In this document: positions 45,058-53,485 of the stretch, piece after piece
Layout: each line of letters opens with the position of its first letter
How positions within the stretch are numbered: the stretch's first letter is position 1
Origin: Bradyrhizobium icense
Lineage (GTDB): Bacteria > Pseudomonadota > Alphaproteobacteria > Rhizobiales > Xanthobacteraceae
Assembly: GCF_001693385.1 (NCBI RefSeq)
Contig: NZ_CP016428.1
Location: forward strand, 930,001 to 994,000
Length of the DNA: 64,000 bases
Reading direction: 5' to 3'
Program-made: the position numbers and the translations under genes
The notes under the pieces: generated by a model
What the model was told of the DNA's origin: nothing
Databases searched by the model: none
Seen by the model: only the letters and a program-made list of their open reading frames with translations

Positions 45058-46584
45058 ATGGCTGACCAGCAAGCTCCGCCCGCCGGTCCCGACCTGTCAA
45101 AGGGCATAGCCCCGTCCGAATTCGCAGGGGAGATGTTGCTCGGCCATGTCGGCGACGATGAAGTGCTGCTGGTGCGTTCGGGATCGGAAATTTTCGCGAT
45201 CGGTGCGCATTGCACCCATTATCACGGGCCGCTCGCAGAGGGCCTCGTCACCGGCGAGGGAATCCGCTGCCCCTGGCATCATGCCTGTTTCGATTTGCGC
45301 ACCGGCGAAGCGATCCGGGCGCCGGCGCTCAGCCCGGTCGCAGTCTGGAAGGTCGAGCAGCAAGACGGTCGCATCTTCGTTCGGGAAAAGCGCGAGCAGC
45401 CCAAGCCGCAGGTAATGGGCGTCACCGACGCGCCCGGCAGGATCGTGATCGTCGGTGGTGGTGCTGCCGGCTTTGCCGCCGCCGAGATGCTGCGGCGGCA
45501 GGATTATCGCGGCGGCATCGTGATGTTGAGCAACGAGGCGGCTGCGCCGGTAGACCGGCCGAACCTGTCCAAGGATTATCTCGCCGGCAGCGCGCCGGAG
45601 GAATGGGTGCCGCTGCGGCCGGATGATTTCTACACCGAGGCGAAGATCGACCTGCGGCTCAACACCGAGGTCACGTCAATCGATTCCAACGCGCGCCATG
45701 TCGTCACATCGGGCGGTGAGACTATCCCCTATGACCGTTTGCTGCTGGCGACCGGCGCGGAGCCGGTGCGCCTGCCGATACCGGGCGCAGATCAGCCACA
45801 CGTCCACGTGCTCCGCTCACTGGCCAACTCCCGTGCGATCATTGCGTCGGCCGGCGGCGCGCAACGCGCGGTCGTGATCGGCGCGAGCTTTATCGGGTTA
45901 GAGGCCGCCGCGTCGCTGCGCGCCAGAAATATCGAGGTTCATGTCGTGGGTCTCGAGCAGCGGCCGATGGAGCGCGTGCTGGGGCCCGAGCTGGGCGACT
46001 TCGTCCGCGCCCTGCATGAAGAGCACGGCGTCATCTTCCATCTCCAAGACACCGTAACCGGTATCGATGGTAAACACGCGACGCTGAAGAGCGGCAGCAC
46101 GATCGAGGCCGATATCGTGGTGGTCGGCGTCGGCGTGCGCCCGCGTCTTGAACTGGCCGAGAAGGCGGGGCTGGCGATCGATCGGGGCGTCACGGTCAAC
46201 GCCTATCTGGAAACCAGCATCCCCGACATCTATGCCGCGGGCGATATTGCGCGCTGGCCCGATCCGCATTCCCTCGAGACCATTCGAGTCGAACATTGGG
46301 TGGTGGCAGAGCGCCAGGGCCAGACGGCGGCACGAAACATGCTCGGGCAGCGCGAGCCGTTTCACGCGGTGCCGTTTTTCTGGAGCCAGCACTACGATGT
46401 GCCGATCAATTATGTCGGTCACGCCGAGACATGGGACGAAATTACCGTCGACGGCGATATTTCCGGCAAGGATTGCCTGCTGCAGTACAAGCGCAACGGC
46501 CGCGTGCTCGCCGTCGCCTCGATCTATCGGGACATCGCAAGCCTCGAGGCCGAGCTTGCGATGGAGAAGGCGCGGGCGCCTTAA
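45058..46584 (+). CDS. Rieske-domain FAD-dependent oxidoreductase (AIFM3-like)
   Basis: A 508-residue fusion. The N-terminal Rieske domain ligates a [2Fe-2S] cluster with Cys52, His54, Cys71 and His74 (CTHYHG ... CPWHHACFD). It is followed by a two-dinucleotide-domain flavoprotein: VIVGGGAAGFAAAEMLRRQ for FAD, VVIGASFIGLEAAASLRARN for NAD(P)H, DIYAAGDIARWP near the end. It is probably a ferredoxin-like electron-transfer reductase; substrate unknown. The ATG at 45058 follows GGAGGAAGGC. Confidence 0.88.
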   Translation: MADQQAPPAGPDLSKGIAPSEFAGEMLLGHVGDDEVLLVRSGSEIFAIGAHCTHYHGPLAEGLVTGEGIRCPWHHACFDLRTGEAIRAPALSPVAVWKVEQQDGRIFVREKREQPKPQVMGVTDAPGRIVIVGGGAAGFAAAEMLRRQDYRGGIVMLSNEAAAPVDRPNLSKDYLAGSAPEEWVPLRPDDFYTEAKIDLRLNTEVTSIDSNARHVVTSGGETIPYDRLLLATGAEPVRLPIPGADQPHVHVLRSLANSRAIIASAGGAQRAVVIGASFIGLEAAASLRARNIEVHVVGLEQRPMERVLGPELGDFVRALHEEHGVIFHLQDTVTGIDGKHATLKSGSTIEADIVVVGVGVRPRLELAEKAGLAIDRGVTVNAYLETSIPDIYAAGDIARWPDPHSLETIRVEHWVVAERQGQTAARNMLGQREPFHAVPFFWSQHYDVPINYVGHAETWDEITVDGDISGKDCLLQYKRNGRVLAVASIYRDIASLEAELAMEKARAP

Positions 46585-46608
46585 GTCAGGCCACAAAACG
46601 TAACCCCA

Positions 46609-46766
46609 CGTCATGCCCGGGCTTGTCCCGGGCATCCACGTCTTTAAACTCGCGGTAGGCAAGCAAGACGTGGATGGCCGGAACCCAGCTACGCCACGGC
46701 TTCACCGGGCACTCCAGTATCAGGCCGGCGTGGCTTTAGCGAAGCCGGCAAGCCCCGGCCATGACG
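46609..46766. repeat. 158-bp palindromic repeat
   Basis: Begins CGTCATGCCCGGGC, ends GGCCATGACG, with GACGTGGAT/ATCCACGTC pairing inside. A long dispersed repeat of the type common between Bradyrhizobium genes; it ends 22 bases before the acyl-CoA synthetase. Confidence 0.8.
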
Positions 46767-46788
46767 AAGAACGGAAACGACCAAGGCC

Positions 46789-48399
46789 ATGCTCACCGAA
46801 GCCTCAACCTATGACGAGCTCTACCGCAACTTCCGCTGGGACATTCCCGCGCGCTTCAACATGGCGACTGCCTGCTGCGACCGCCATGCGGACGGCACCA
46901 ACCGTCTCGCGCTGATTTACGTCGATGAGGACGGCGCGACGACGCGAACCTCGTTCGACGAGGTGGCCGAGATGTCGCGCCGTTTTGCCAATGTGCTGAA
47001 GGCCGACGGCCTGGTGCGCGGCGACCGTGTCGCGGTGTTTTTGTCGCAGTCGCTGGAACTACCGATCGCGCATCTCGCGGCGTTTCGTTCAGGCCTGATC
47101 TCGATTCCGCTGTTTGCGTTGTTCGGCGAGGATGCGCTGGAATTCCGCCTGTCGAATTCCGGCGCCAGGGCCATCATTACCGACGAGGCTGGCTGGGAGA
47201 AGCTCACGAAAATTCGCGACCGGCTGCCTTATCTTCAGGATATCTACGTCACCACCAGCATCGCGCATGCCGGCGCAAAACCGTTCTGGCCGGCGATCGA
47301 GGCGGCAGACGAAGAGTTCCCCACCGTCGACACCTCGGCCGACGATCCCGCCTTGATCATCTACACCTCCGGCACGACAGGAAATCCGAAGGGTGCGCTG
47401 CATGCGCACCGGGTGGTGCTGGGTCATCTGCCGAATGTCGAGATGTGCCACAACTTCTTGCCGCGCCCCGGCGACCTGATGTGGACACCGGCCGACTGGG
47501 CCTGGATCGGCGGGCTGATCAACGGCCTGCTGGCGTTCTGGTATCACGGCATTCCCCTGGTCGGCCATCGCGCGCGCAAATTCGAGCCGCAGGCGGCGAT
47601 GGCGATGATGGCGGACCTGGGCATCCGCAACACCTTCCTGCCGCCGACCGCGCTGAAACTGATGCGGCAGGCCGGCGTGAAAAATTCCGGCGTAAAACTG
47701 CGCAGCATCTTTACCGGCGGTGAATCGCTGGGCGGCGAATTGCTCGGCTGGGTGCGCGAAACCTTCGGCATCGACGCGCACGAAGTGTTCGGCCAGACCG
47801 AATGCAACCTCGTGATCGGCAGCAATTCGAACCTGTTTCCGATCCGCCCCGGCTCGATGGGCAAGGCGACGCCGGGCTTCGACGTCCGCATCGTCAACGA
47901 TCGCGGCGAGGAATTGCCGAGGGGTGAGCGCGGCGTCATCGGCGTGCGCCAGCCCTGTCCCTGCACCATGATCGAATACTGGAAGAGTCCGGAAGCGACC
48001 GCGAAGAAATATGCCGGCGAATTCCTGCTGACCGGCGATCTCGGCGTGCAGGATGAGGACGGCTATTTCTGGTACGTCAGCCGCGAGGACGACGTCATCA
48101 CCACCGCCGGCTATCGCGTCGGCCCGTCGGAAATCGAGCACACGCTGATGAAGCATCCGGCGGTGGCGATGTCGGCGGTGGTCGGGATTCCCGATCCGAT
48201 CCGCACCGAATCCATCAAGGCCTGGATCGTGCTGCGCCCGGGCTTTGCGGCGAGCGACGAACTGGCGCGCGAGATCCAGGAGTTCGTGAAGGTGCAGCTC
48301 GCCGCCCACGAATACCCGCGCTTCGTACAGTTCGCCGAGACGCTGCCGATGACGGCGACAGGCAAGGTGCTGCGGCGCGAGCTGCGGGCGCTTGGCTAG
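46789..48399 (+). CDS. Medium/long-chain acyl-CoA synthetase (AMP-forming)
   Basis: A 536-residue ANL-superfamily enzyme: LIIYTSGTTGNPKGALHAHR (AMP-binding P-loop), EVFGQTECNLVIGSNS, then GDLGVQDEDGYFWYVSREDD and ITTAGYRVGPSEIEHTL and a C-terminal MTATGKVLRRELRALG holding the catalytic lysine. It activates an acid to acyl-CoA via acyl-adenylate; the acid could be medium-chain or benzoate-like. The ATG at 46789 begins MLTEASTYDEL. The 3' end is duplicated at 49803-49910. Confidence 0.9.
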   Translation: MLTEASTYDELYRNFRWDIPARFNMATACCDRHADGTNRLALIYVDEDGATTRTSFDEVAEMSRRFANVLKADGLVRGDRVAVFLSQSLELPIAHLAAFRSGLISIPLFALFGEDALEFRLSNSGARAIITDEAGWEKLTKIRDRLPYLQDIYVTTSIAHAGAKPFWPAIEAADEEFPTVDTSADDPALIIYTSGTTGNPKGALHAHRVVLGHLPNVEMCHNFLPRPGDLMWTPADWAWIGGLINGLLAFWYHGIPLVGHRARKFEPQAAMAMMADLGIRNTFLPPTALKLMRQAGVKNSGVKLRSIFTGGESLGGELLGWVRETFGIDAHEVFGQTECNLVIGSNSNLFPIRPGSMGKATPGFDVRIVNDRGEELPRGERGVIGVRQPCPCTMIEYWKSPEATAKKYAGEFLLTGDLGVQDEDGYFWYVSREDDVITTAGYRVGPSEIEHTLMKHPAVAMSAVVGIPDPIRTESIKAWIVLRPGFAASDELAREIQEFVKVQLAAHEYPRFVQFAETLPMTATGKVLRRELRALG

Positions 48400-48431
48400 C
48401 TTCTCTTCGGTCAATTCGACGCGGTAGATAC

Positions 48432-48902
48432 ATGCAAAAAAATGCTTCTCACGCCGCGGGCCTGCACCGCGCCTCGCTCACGAAGCTCCACGAACTGGAT
48501 GCGGCGCTGGAGCTCATGTATTACGGCTGGCGCGGCATGACGCTCGCGGCCGACCAGTATCTCGCCACGCTCGGCCTCTCACGTCCGCACCATCGCATTC
48601 TTTACGTGGTCGCGCGACAGCCCGACATCTCGATCGGCGCACTGATCGAGATCCTCGGCATATCCAAGCAAGCCGTGAACCGGCCGCTAAACCTGTTGCT
48701 GCAGCGTAAACTCCTGACATCGAAGCGGTCGCCCGAGCAGCATCGCTCCAAATTGCTGCGGCTGACGGAAGCAGGAAAACGCATCGAGCAACGGGCATCG
48801 GGCCATGAGCGCAGGGTTCTGCGCGAGGCGTTCGATCGTGTCGGCCCGCCCGGGGCTGCCGCCTGGATGGCCGTCATGGGGGTCATTGCCGACAACAACT
48901 GA
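48432..48902 (+). CDS. MarR-family transcriptional regulator
   Basis: A 156-residue winged-helix regulator: RPHHRILYVVARQPDISIGA then LIEILGISKQAVNRPLNLLL (HTH), the wing SKRSPEQHRSKLLRLTEAGK and a C-terminal dimerisation helix. It follows the acyl-CoA synthetase by 33 bases on the same strand; such pairs are often self-regulated by their ligand. The ATG lies after a weak ribosome site. Confidence 0.88.
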   Translation: MQKNASHAAGLHRASLTKLHELDAALELMYYGWRGMTLAADQYLATLGLSRPHHRILYVVARQPDISIGALIEILGISKQAVNRPLNLLLQRKLLTSKRSPEQHRSKLLRLTEAGKRIEQRASGHERRVLREAFDRVGPPGAAAWMAVMGVIADNN

Positions 48903-48986
48903 CAATTTTCTCAAGTCAACGTGATTGACGTGAGAGCCGCCCTATGTCATCTCCTTCCGGCAGTTGCACCGAGGGAGGGCGCGAGC

Positions 48987-49354
48987 ATGAGCGAATACGC
49001 AATGGACCGCGCGGCGGCCGGACGCTTTGTCGAGGCGTGGTGCGCGAACTGGCGCAAGGTCGATATCGACGCGGTCGTTTCGCACTTCGCCGAAAACGCC
49101 GAGATGCGCAGCCCGTTGGCGCTCAAATTGACGGAGTCCCCGGTAGTCGCAGGCGCCGAGAACATCCGCGCCTATTGGCAGAGGCTTACGGCGACATCAA
49201 GAGCGCAGATCTGAAAATCCTGAACTGGAGCTGGGACGACACGATCGCGCGCCTGACGGTGTGGTGGCAACTGGGCGACAGCCGCGCCAGCGAGTTCATG
49301 GACTTCGACGGTGCCGGCCGTGTGGTGCGCAGCGAGGCCTTCTACGGAAAGTAG
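48987..49354 (+). pseudogene. NTF2/SnoaL-like gene with one-base frameshift
   Basis: The first part reads MSEYAMDRAAAGRFVEAWCA, up to YWQ in one frame; the rest, AYGDIKSADLKILNWSWDDT and on to a stop at 49354, is in the next. A single lost base near 49180 (CAGGAG to CAGAG, presumably) explains both. The composite protein would be about 122 residues with the SnoaL-like alpha+beta barrel pattern (WRKVDIDAVVSHFAENAEMR). The upper frame stops at 49214. Either a pseudogene or a sequencing error. Confidence 0.72.
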
Positions 49355-49356
49355 CC

Positions 49357-49794
49357 ATGCGATTTTCGGATTTCGTACTCCTTCTCAACGCGCTCTGGTT
49401 CGGCGCCGCATTCATCCAGTTCAGCATTGCCCAGGGCAATACGCTGAAGATACTGGTACCCCGGGAGGAGCGCGGCAATCCGATCGCGCCGACCTTGTCG
49501 GCCAGCGTGGCATTTCTGGGCGCGATCAATCTGCCGATCGGCCTGCTGTCGCTCTATCTGTTGGTTGCCCGGCCGGCCTTCTTTCAGGCGATCGAAGCGC
49601 AGCTCGCGTTGTTCCTGTTCTTCGCCGCGTGTCACTTCAGTCAGTTCGCCTACAACCTTCCGGTCCTCATGCGCGGAGGACGCGTCGGGGTGGCTTATTG
49701 GCCGGTACTGAGGGGGCCGATGCTCAGGATCTTCGTCATCGATGCCACGCTGTTCGTGGCCAATGCGGTCGTGGCGATGGTGTTGGGGTCGTGA
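49357..49794 (+). CDS. Small four-helix membrane protein, function unknown
   Basis: A 145-residue protein starting at the ATG two bases after the NTF2-like stop (49354). Four hydrophobic stretches: 5-25, 48-68, 79-99 and 121-142, with polar loops. No family was recognised. Together with the MarR and NTF2-like genes it makes a probable operon, which the partial acyl-CoA synthetase duplication brackets. Confidence 0.7.
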   Translation: MRFSDFVLLLNALWFGAAFIQFSIAQGNTLKILVPREERGNPIAPTLSASVAFLGAINLPIGLLSLYLLVARPAFFQAIEAQLALFLFFAACHFSQFAYNLPVLMRGGRVGVAYWPVLRGPMLRIFVIDATLFVANAVVAMVLGS

Positions 49795-49802
49795 CGGCGA
49801 GC

Positions 49803-49910
49803 CGGCGGCTCGCCGCCCACGAATACCCGCGCGCCGTGCAGTTTGCGGAAACGCTGCCGATGACGGCGAACGGCAAGGTGTTGCGGCGGGAGTTAAGGGT
49901 GCTGGGGTGA
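49803..49910 (+). pseudogene. Duplicated 3' fragment of the acyl-CoA synthetase gene
   Basis: The frame encodes LAAHEYPRAVQFAETLPMTA and NGKVLRRELRVLG, nearly identical to the end of the synthetase at 48295-48399 (LAAHEYPRFVQFAETLPMTA, TGKVLRRELRALG). The DNA is about 85 per cent the same by eye. Only the last 36 codons are present; no start is available. A remnant of duplication or recombination. Confidence 0.85.
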
Positions 49911-49924
49911 TGGGCAACTCCCGC

Positions 49925-50048
49925 CGTCGTCCCTGCGAAACGCAGGGACCCATAACCACCGGCCGTAATTGTTGAGCCCGGATTTAGTTCTCTGTCTTTC
50001 CAGCAATAATGGCCGCGGAGTATGGGTCCCTGCGTTCGCAGGACGACG
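49925..50048. repeat. 124-bp palindromic repeat, copy 1
   Basis: CGTCGTCCCTGCG... at the left pairs with CGCAGG-ACGACG at the right, with GGGACCCATA / TATGGGTCCC inside. A copy with the same order (GGCCG..., GGCCGCGGAGT) lies at 50936-51057, so the pair flanks the DUF2189 gene. Confidence 0.85.
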
Positions 50049-50144
50049 GGGAGGGCGGTGCTCGCCTCTCAAATGTTGACCGAGATCAACACGTCTCCCG
50101 CGCCGTCTGCCTCAATATCCGGAAGGCCAAATGCGGAGGAATCG

Positions 50145-51005
50145 ATGGCCACGGTCTCCGGAAAAGCCGATCCGGTGGTGCGCCCGATTGCGGCGTCCGA
50201 TATCGCGGAGGCGCTGGGACGAGGGTTGCGGGATTTTCAGGCAATGCCGCTTTACGGGCTCGCCTTTGGCGCGCTCTATGCCGCCGGCGGCATTGCGATC
50301 CTGCTCTGCCTGACGGCGTTCAGTATGGTCTATCTGGCCTATCCGCTCGCTGCCGGCTTTGCGATGATCGGCCCGTTCGTCGCCGTCGGGCTTTACGAGG
50401 TGAGCCGCCGCCGCGAGACCGGGCTGCCGATCTCGTTTCCCGCCATCTGGGCAACAGTGAGCACGCGCAGCGAGATCGGCTGGATGGCCTTCGTTACGCT
50501 ATTCGTGTTCGTGATCTGGATGTATCAGGTGCGTCTCCTGATCGCGCTGCTGCTCGGCCTCAACGCCTCCTTCGCCAGCCTGAACGAATTCATCACTGTG
50601 GTGCTCACCACCAACGAGGGATTGTTGTTCCTTGCCATCGGCAATGCCGTCGGCGCCGCACTGTCGCTGATCCTGTTTGCGCTTACCGTGGTGTCGTTTC
50701 CGCTGCTGCTCGACCGCGACGTCGATTTCGTCACCGCGATGATCACCAGCGTACGCGCGGTCGTGACGAGCCCGCTGCCGATGATCGGCTGGGCGGCCCT
50801 GATCGTGGTGCTGCTCGCGGTCTCGGCGATGCCGTACTTCCTCGGCCTCGTGGTGACACTGCCGGTGCTCGGCCACACCACATGGCACCTCTACCGCCGG
50901 ATCATCGCGCCGGTGGGTGAGCGAAAAGAGATGCTGTCGTCCCTGCGAACCGCAGGGGCCCATAGCCACCGGCCGCAATTGTGTTGCACGCTGGTCGTTA
51001 TTTAG
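50145..51005 (+). CDS. DUF2189-family membrane protein
   Basis: A 286-residue protein. The pattern IAEALGRGLRDFQAMPLYGL, then AIGNAVGAALSLILFALTVV and SFPLLLDRDVDFVTAMITSV is the DUF2189 pattern: five or six helices with a central VVSFPLLLDR-x-V block, unknown function. The ATG at 50145 has GGAGGAATCG before it, which decides against the longer frame. The last 23 or so codons read into the 50936-51057 repeat and so are unlike the family. Confidence 0.82.
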   Translation: MATVSGKADPVVRPIAASDIAEALGRGLRDFQAMPLYGLAFGALYAAGGIAILLCLTAFSMVYLAYPLAAGFAMIGPFVAVGLYEVSRRRETGLPISFPAIWATVSTRSEIGWMAFVTLFVFVIWMYQVRLLIALLLGLNASFASLNEFITVVLTTNEGLLFLAIGNAVGAALSLILFALTVVSFPLLLDRDVDFVTAMITSVRAVVTSPLPMIGWAALIVVLLAVSAMPYFLGLVVTLPVLGHTTWHLYRRIIAPVGERKEMLSSLRTAGAHSHRPQLCCTLVVI

Positions 51006-51057
51006 TCTGTTCCAACAACGACGGCCGCGGAGTGTGGTCCCCTGCGCAGGGACGACG
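50936..51057. repeat. 122-bp palindromic repeat, copy 2
   Basis: GTCGTCCCTGCG... to ...CGCAGGGACGACG, closely similar to 49925-50048. Its left part encodes the C-terminus of the DUF2189 protein. Confidence 0.85.
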
Positions 51058-51074
51058 AAAAACTGACGGCGATG

Positions 51075-51605
51075 TTACGGCGTCCCGATCCCCAATTCCT
51101 TCAGCGCAGCCAGCATCCGTTCCGGCGGCTGCATCTGGATCTCCAGCGCGTTGCCGGTTTCGAGGAGGCTCTTCAGGCTGGAGAGGATCGCGGGCCAGCC
51201 GGTGCGGCCACCCGAGAGGATATCGTCGCTGATCTCTCTATCATGCGACTGCAGCATCGTCAGCTTCACGGCGTCGCCGACCTGCTCGATCTCGTAGGTG
51301 ACGAGCGTCGGCCCGAGCTTCTCGAGCAGCGCCGGCCAGTTGACGTTGAAGGTGACGGTGAGCCTCTTCAAGGGTTCGCATTCGATCACTTCGCCCGAGA
51401 TATGCAGTGCGCCGTCCGGCGTGCGCATGATGAAGGCGCCGCCGACCCTGAGATCGACTTCCACCGCGTGGCCGGAGAAATACTGCCTGGAAAACTCCGC
51501 CTGCGTCAGCGCCTCCCACACTTTCTCCGGCGTCGAGGCGATGTAGATGGTGTAGACGATGGCAGGCTTGAAGTTCTTGACGTCGATTTCCTTCCGCTTA
51601 CTCAT
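51075..51605 (-). CDS. SRPBCC/AHSA1-type domain protein
   Basis: A 176-residue START-like protein: VYTIYIASTPEKVWEALTQA then EFSRQYFSGHAVEVD, RVGGAFIMRTPDG and GEVIECEPLKRLTVTFNVN, the AHSA1 layout. Probably binds a hydrophobic ligand. The ATG at 51605 lies inside the ArsR end; GGAG lies before it. Cotranscribed with its ArsR regulator, a well-known pair arrangement. Confidence 0.88.
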   Translation of the reverse strand: MSKRKEIDVKNFKPAIVYTIYIASTPEKVWEALTQAEFSRQYFSGHAVEVDLRVGGAFIMRTPDGALHISGEVIECEPLKRLTVTFNVNWPALLEKLGPTLVTYEIEQVGDAVKLTMLQSHDREISDDILSGGRTGWPAILSSLKSLLETGNALEIQMQPPERMLAALKELGIGTP

Positions 51606-51912
51606 CACGCTTCTCCAACCGTCGTTTCAACTCAGAGAGCGCGACGAGTTTCCCGCGCTCGAATTTCCTGATCCAGCGTTCGCCGATCTGATGGATCGGA
51701 ACCGGATTGAGGTAGTGCAGCTTCTCGCGGCCATGTTTGTGCGTCGTGACGAGGTTGGCCGCCTCGAGAATCCCAAGGTGCTTGGTCACGGCCTGCCGCG
51801 TCATCGCAAGCCCGTCACAGAGTTCGTTGAGCGTCAGTCCGTTTTTGGCGTGAAGCCTGTCCAGCAAAGAGCGCCGTGACGCGTCGGCAAGCGCTTTGAA
51901 GACCTCATCCAT
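51598..51912 (-). CDS. ArsR-family repressor paired with an SRPBCC protein
   Basis: A 104-residue winged-helix regulator (MDEVFKALADASRRSLLDRL at the N-terminus, LNELCDGLAMTRQAVTKHLG as HTH, then a KHGREKLHYLNPVPIHQIGE wing/helix). It resembles the SdpR-type ArsR proteins that sit with SRPBCC genes. The ATG at 51912 is preferred over the ORF start six codons up. A GCAAC/GTTGC inverted repeat lies 15-30 bases upstream, in line with autorepression. Confidence 0.88.
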   Translation of the reverse strand: MDEVFKALADASRRSLLDRLHAKNGLTLNELCDGLAMTRQAVTKHLGILEAANLVTTHKHGREKLHYLNPVPIHQIGERWIRKFERGKLVALSELKRRLEKRDE

Positions 51913-51926
51913 GCCAAAAATAATAG

Positions 51927-51942
51927 GCAACTAAATGGTTGC
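51927..51942. promoter_or_regulatory. GCAAC-N6-GTTGC inverted repeat: candidate ArsR operator
   Basis: GCAACTAAATGGTTGC, an interrupted palindrome immediately before the arsR start, of the type found in front of other arsR-SRPBCC pairs. Confidence 0.55.
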
Positions 51943-52031
51943 ATGTCAAGCTGTGTTTTGGGTACAATCTCAAGGATGTGTTATCGTGCCGTCAGCCAAC
52001 GCAGATTGGCTTTGAACAATCGGGGTGGAAC

Positions 52032-53474
52032 ATGAGCGGTCGCCTCAAGCTCGCAGCCTGTTTCTCGATCTATTTCCTTGCATCAGGCCTGGTTTGGGCG
52101 CAGCAGCAGGTGATTGGGGCGCCGCCCGAAGCACTCAACATGAAGCTGGTTGGAACCAGCGATCTGCAGGCGCGCAGCGCCTATCAACCCACCATCCATC
52201 ATCAGGGCGAGCGCTGGATCGCCTATATCGGCCATCACGGCGGCAGCGACGAGACTCCGATGCCGGTCAATCCGCAGATCGGGAAGGCCGAACCGAACGG
52301 CACGTCGATCATCGATGTCACCGATCCCTCACAGCCGAAATATCTGCGCCACCTTCCGGGTCAGGAGGGCAAATATGAACGCGGCGGCGCTCAGATGGTG
52401 CGGATCTGCGACGGCAAGGCATTGCCGAAGGGCGATCGGAACGCGGTCTATATGTTGCGCACCTTTGGCGGCGAGGCGCATGAGATCTGGAACGTTGCCG
52501 ATCCCGCCAATCCCGTGTTGATCACGCGGATTGCGGGATTGAAGGACACGCACAAGAGCTGGTGGGAATGCGACACCGGCATTGCCTTCCTGGTGTCGGG
52601 CGCGCCGGACTGGCGCACGCGCCGCATGACGCAGGTCTATGATCTTTCCGATCCCGCGCACCCGCAGAAAATCCGCGATTTCGGTCTTCCCGGCCAGGAG
52701 CCGGGCTCGACCGGTGCGGTGCCGACCGAATTGCACGGGCCGATCTCGACCGGGCCGTCCGGCAACCGGGTTTATTTCGGCTACGGCACTAACAAGGGCG
52801 GGATTTTGCAGATCGTCGATCGCGACAAGCTGCTCAACGGTCCCAAAGAGCCGACCGCGGACAATCTGCGCTCGCCGGAAATTGCGCGGCTGACCATGTC
52901 GCCGTTCAACGGCGCCCACACGACGTTTCCGATGCCGGGCATGCCGATTGCGGAATTCGCGCGCGACAAGGACGGCAAAACCCGCGACATCATGATGATC
53001 GTCAATGAGGCGATTTTGAACGAATGCAACGAGCCGCGGCAGATGGTGTGGTTCGCCGACGTCACGGTCGAAAACCGGCCGATGATGATCTCGAGCTACA
53101 CCGTGCCGGAGGCGAGCGGCACATTCTGCGAGCGGGGCGGGCGGTTCGGCGCGCATTCCTCCAACGAGAGCATGGCGCCGGTCTTCTACAAGAAGATGGC
53201 GTTCATCTCCTTCTTCAATGCCGGCGTCCGCGCGCTCGACATTCGCGATCCCTTTCATCCCAGGGAAGTCGGCTATTTCATCCCGTCGATCACGGCGGCG
53301 ACCGACAAACGCTGCGCCAAGATCGACGGCAAGGACCGCTGCAAGGTCGCAATCCAGACCAACAATGTCGAGACCGACGAGCGCGGCTACATCTATATCG
53401 TCGATCGCGCCAATACCGGCCTGCACATCCTGGAACTGACCGGCGCGGCGCGCACCGTCGCCGGCCTGCCGTGA
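52032..53474 (+). CDS. Exported LVIVD-repeat (beta-propeller) protein
   Basis: A 480-residue protein with a signal peptide (MSGRLKLAACFSIYFLASGL then VWAQQ). The body repeats a beta-propeller-like unit with S-I-I-D-V-T-D-P-S-Q-P, I-W-N-V-A-D-P-A-N-P, V-Y-D-L-S-D-P-A-H-P and A-L-D-I-R-D-P-F-H-P, i.e. LVIVD blades. The molecular role is unknown. The start is the ATG at 52032 with GGGGTGG upstream; the longer frame is not supported. Its stop is close to the next gene (53486). Confidence 0.85.
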   Translation: MSGRLKLAACFSIYFLASGLVWAQQQVIGAPPEALNMKLVGTSDLQARSAYQPTIHHQGERWIAYIGHHGGSDETPMPVNPQIGKAEPNGTSIIDVTDPSQPKYLRHLPGQEGKYERGGAQMVRICDGKALPKGDRNAVYMLRTFGGEAHEIWNVADPANPVLITRIAGLKDTHKSWWECDTGIAFLVSGAPDWRTRRMTQVYDLSDPAHPQKIRDFGLPGQEPGSTGAVPTELHGPISTGPSGNRVYFGYGTNKGGILQIVDRDKLLNGPKEPTADNLRSPEIARLTMSPFNGAHTTFPMPGMPIAEFARDKDGKTRDIMMIVNEAILNECNEPRQMVWFADVTVENRPMMISSYTVPEASGTFCERGGRFGAHSSNESMAPVFYKKMAFISFFNAGVRALDIRDPFHPREVGYFIPSITAATDKRCAKIDGKDRCKVAIQTNNVETDERGYIYIVDRANTGLHILELTGAARTVAGLP

Positions 53475-53485
53475 GGATGCCGGCG

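Noticed and set aside
47089..48414. 441-codon minus-strand ORF
   Set aside because: Antisense to the acyl-CoA synthetase.
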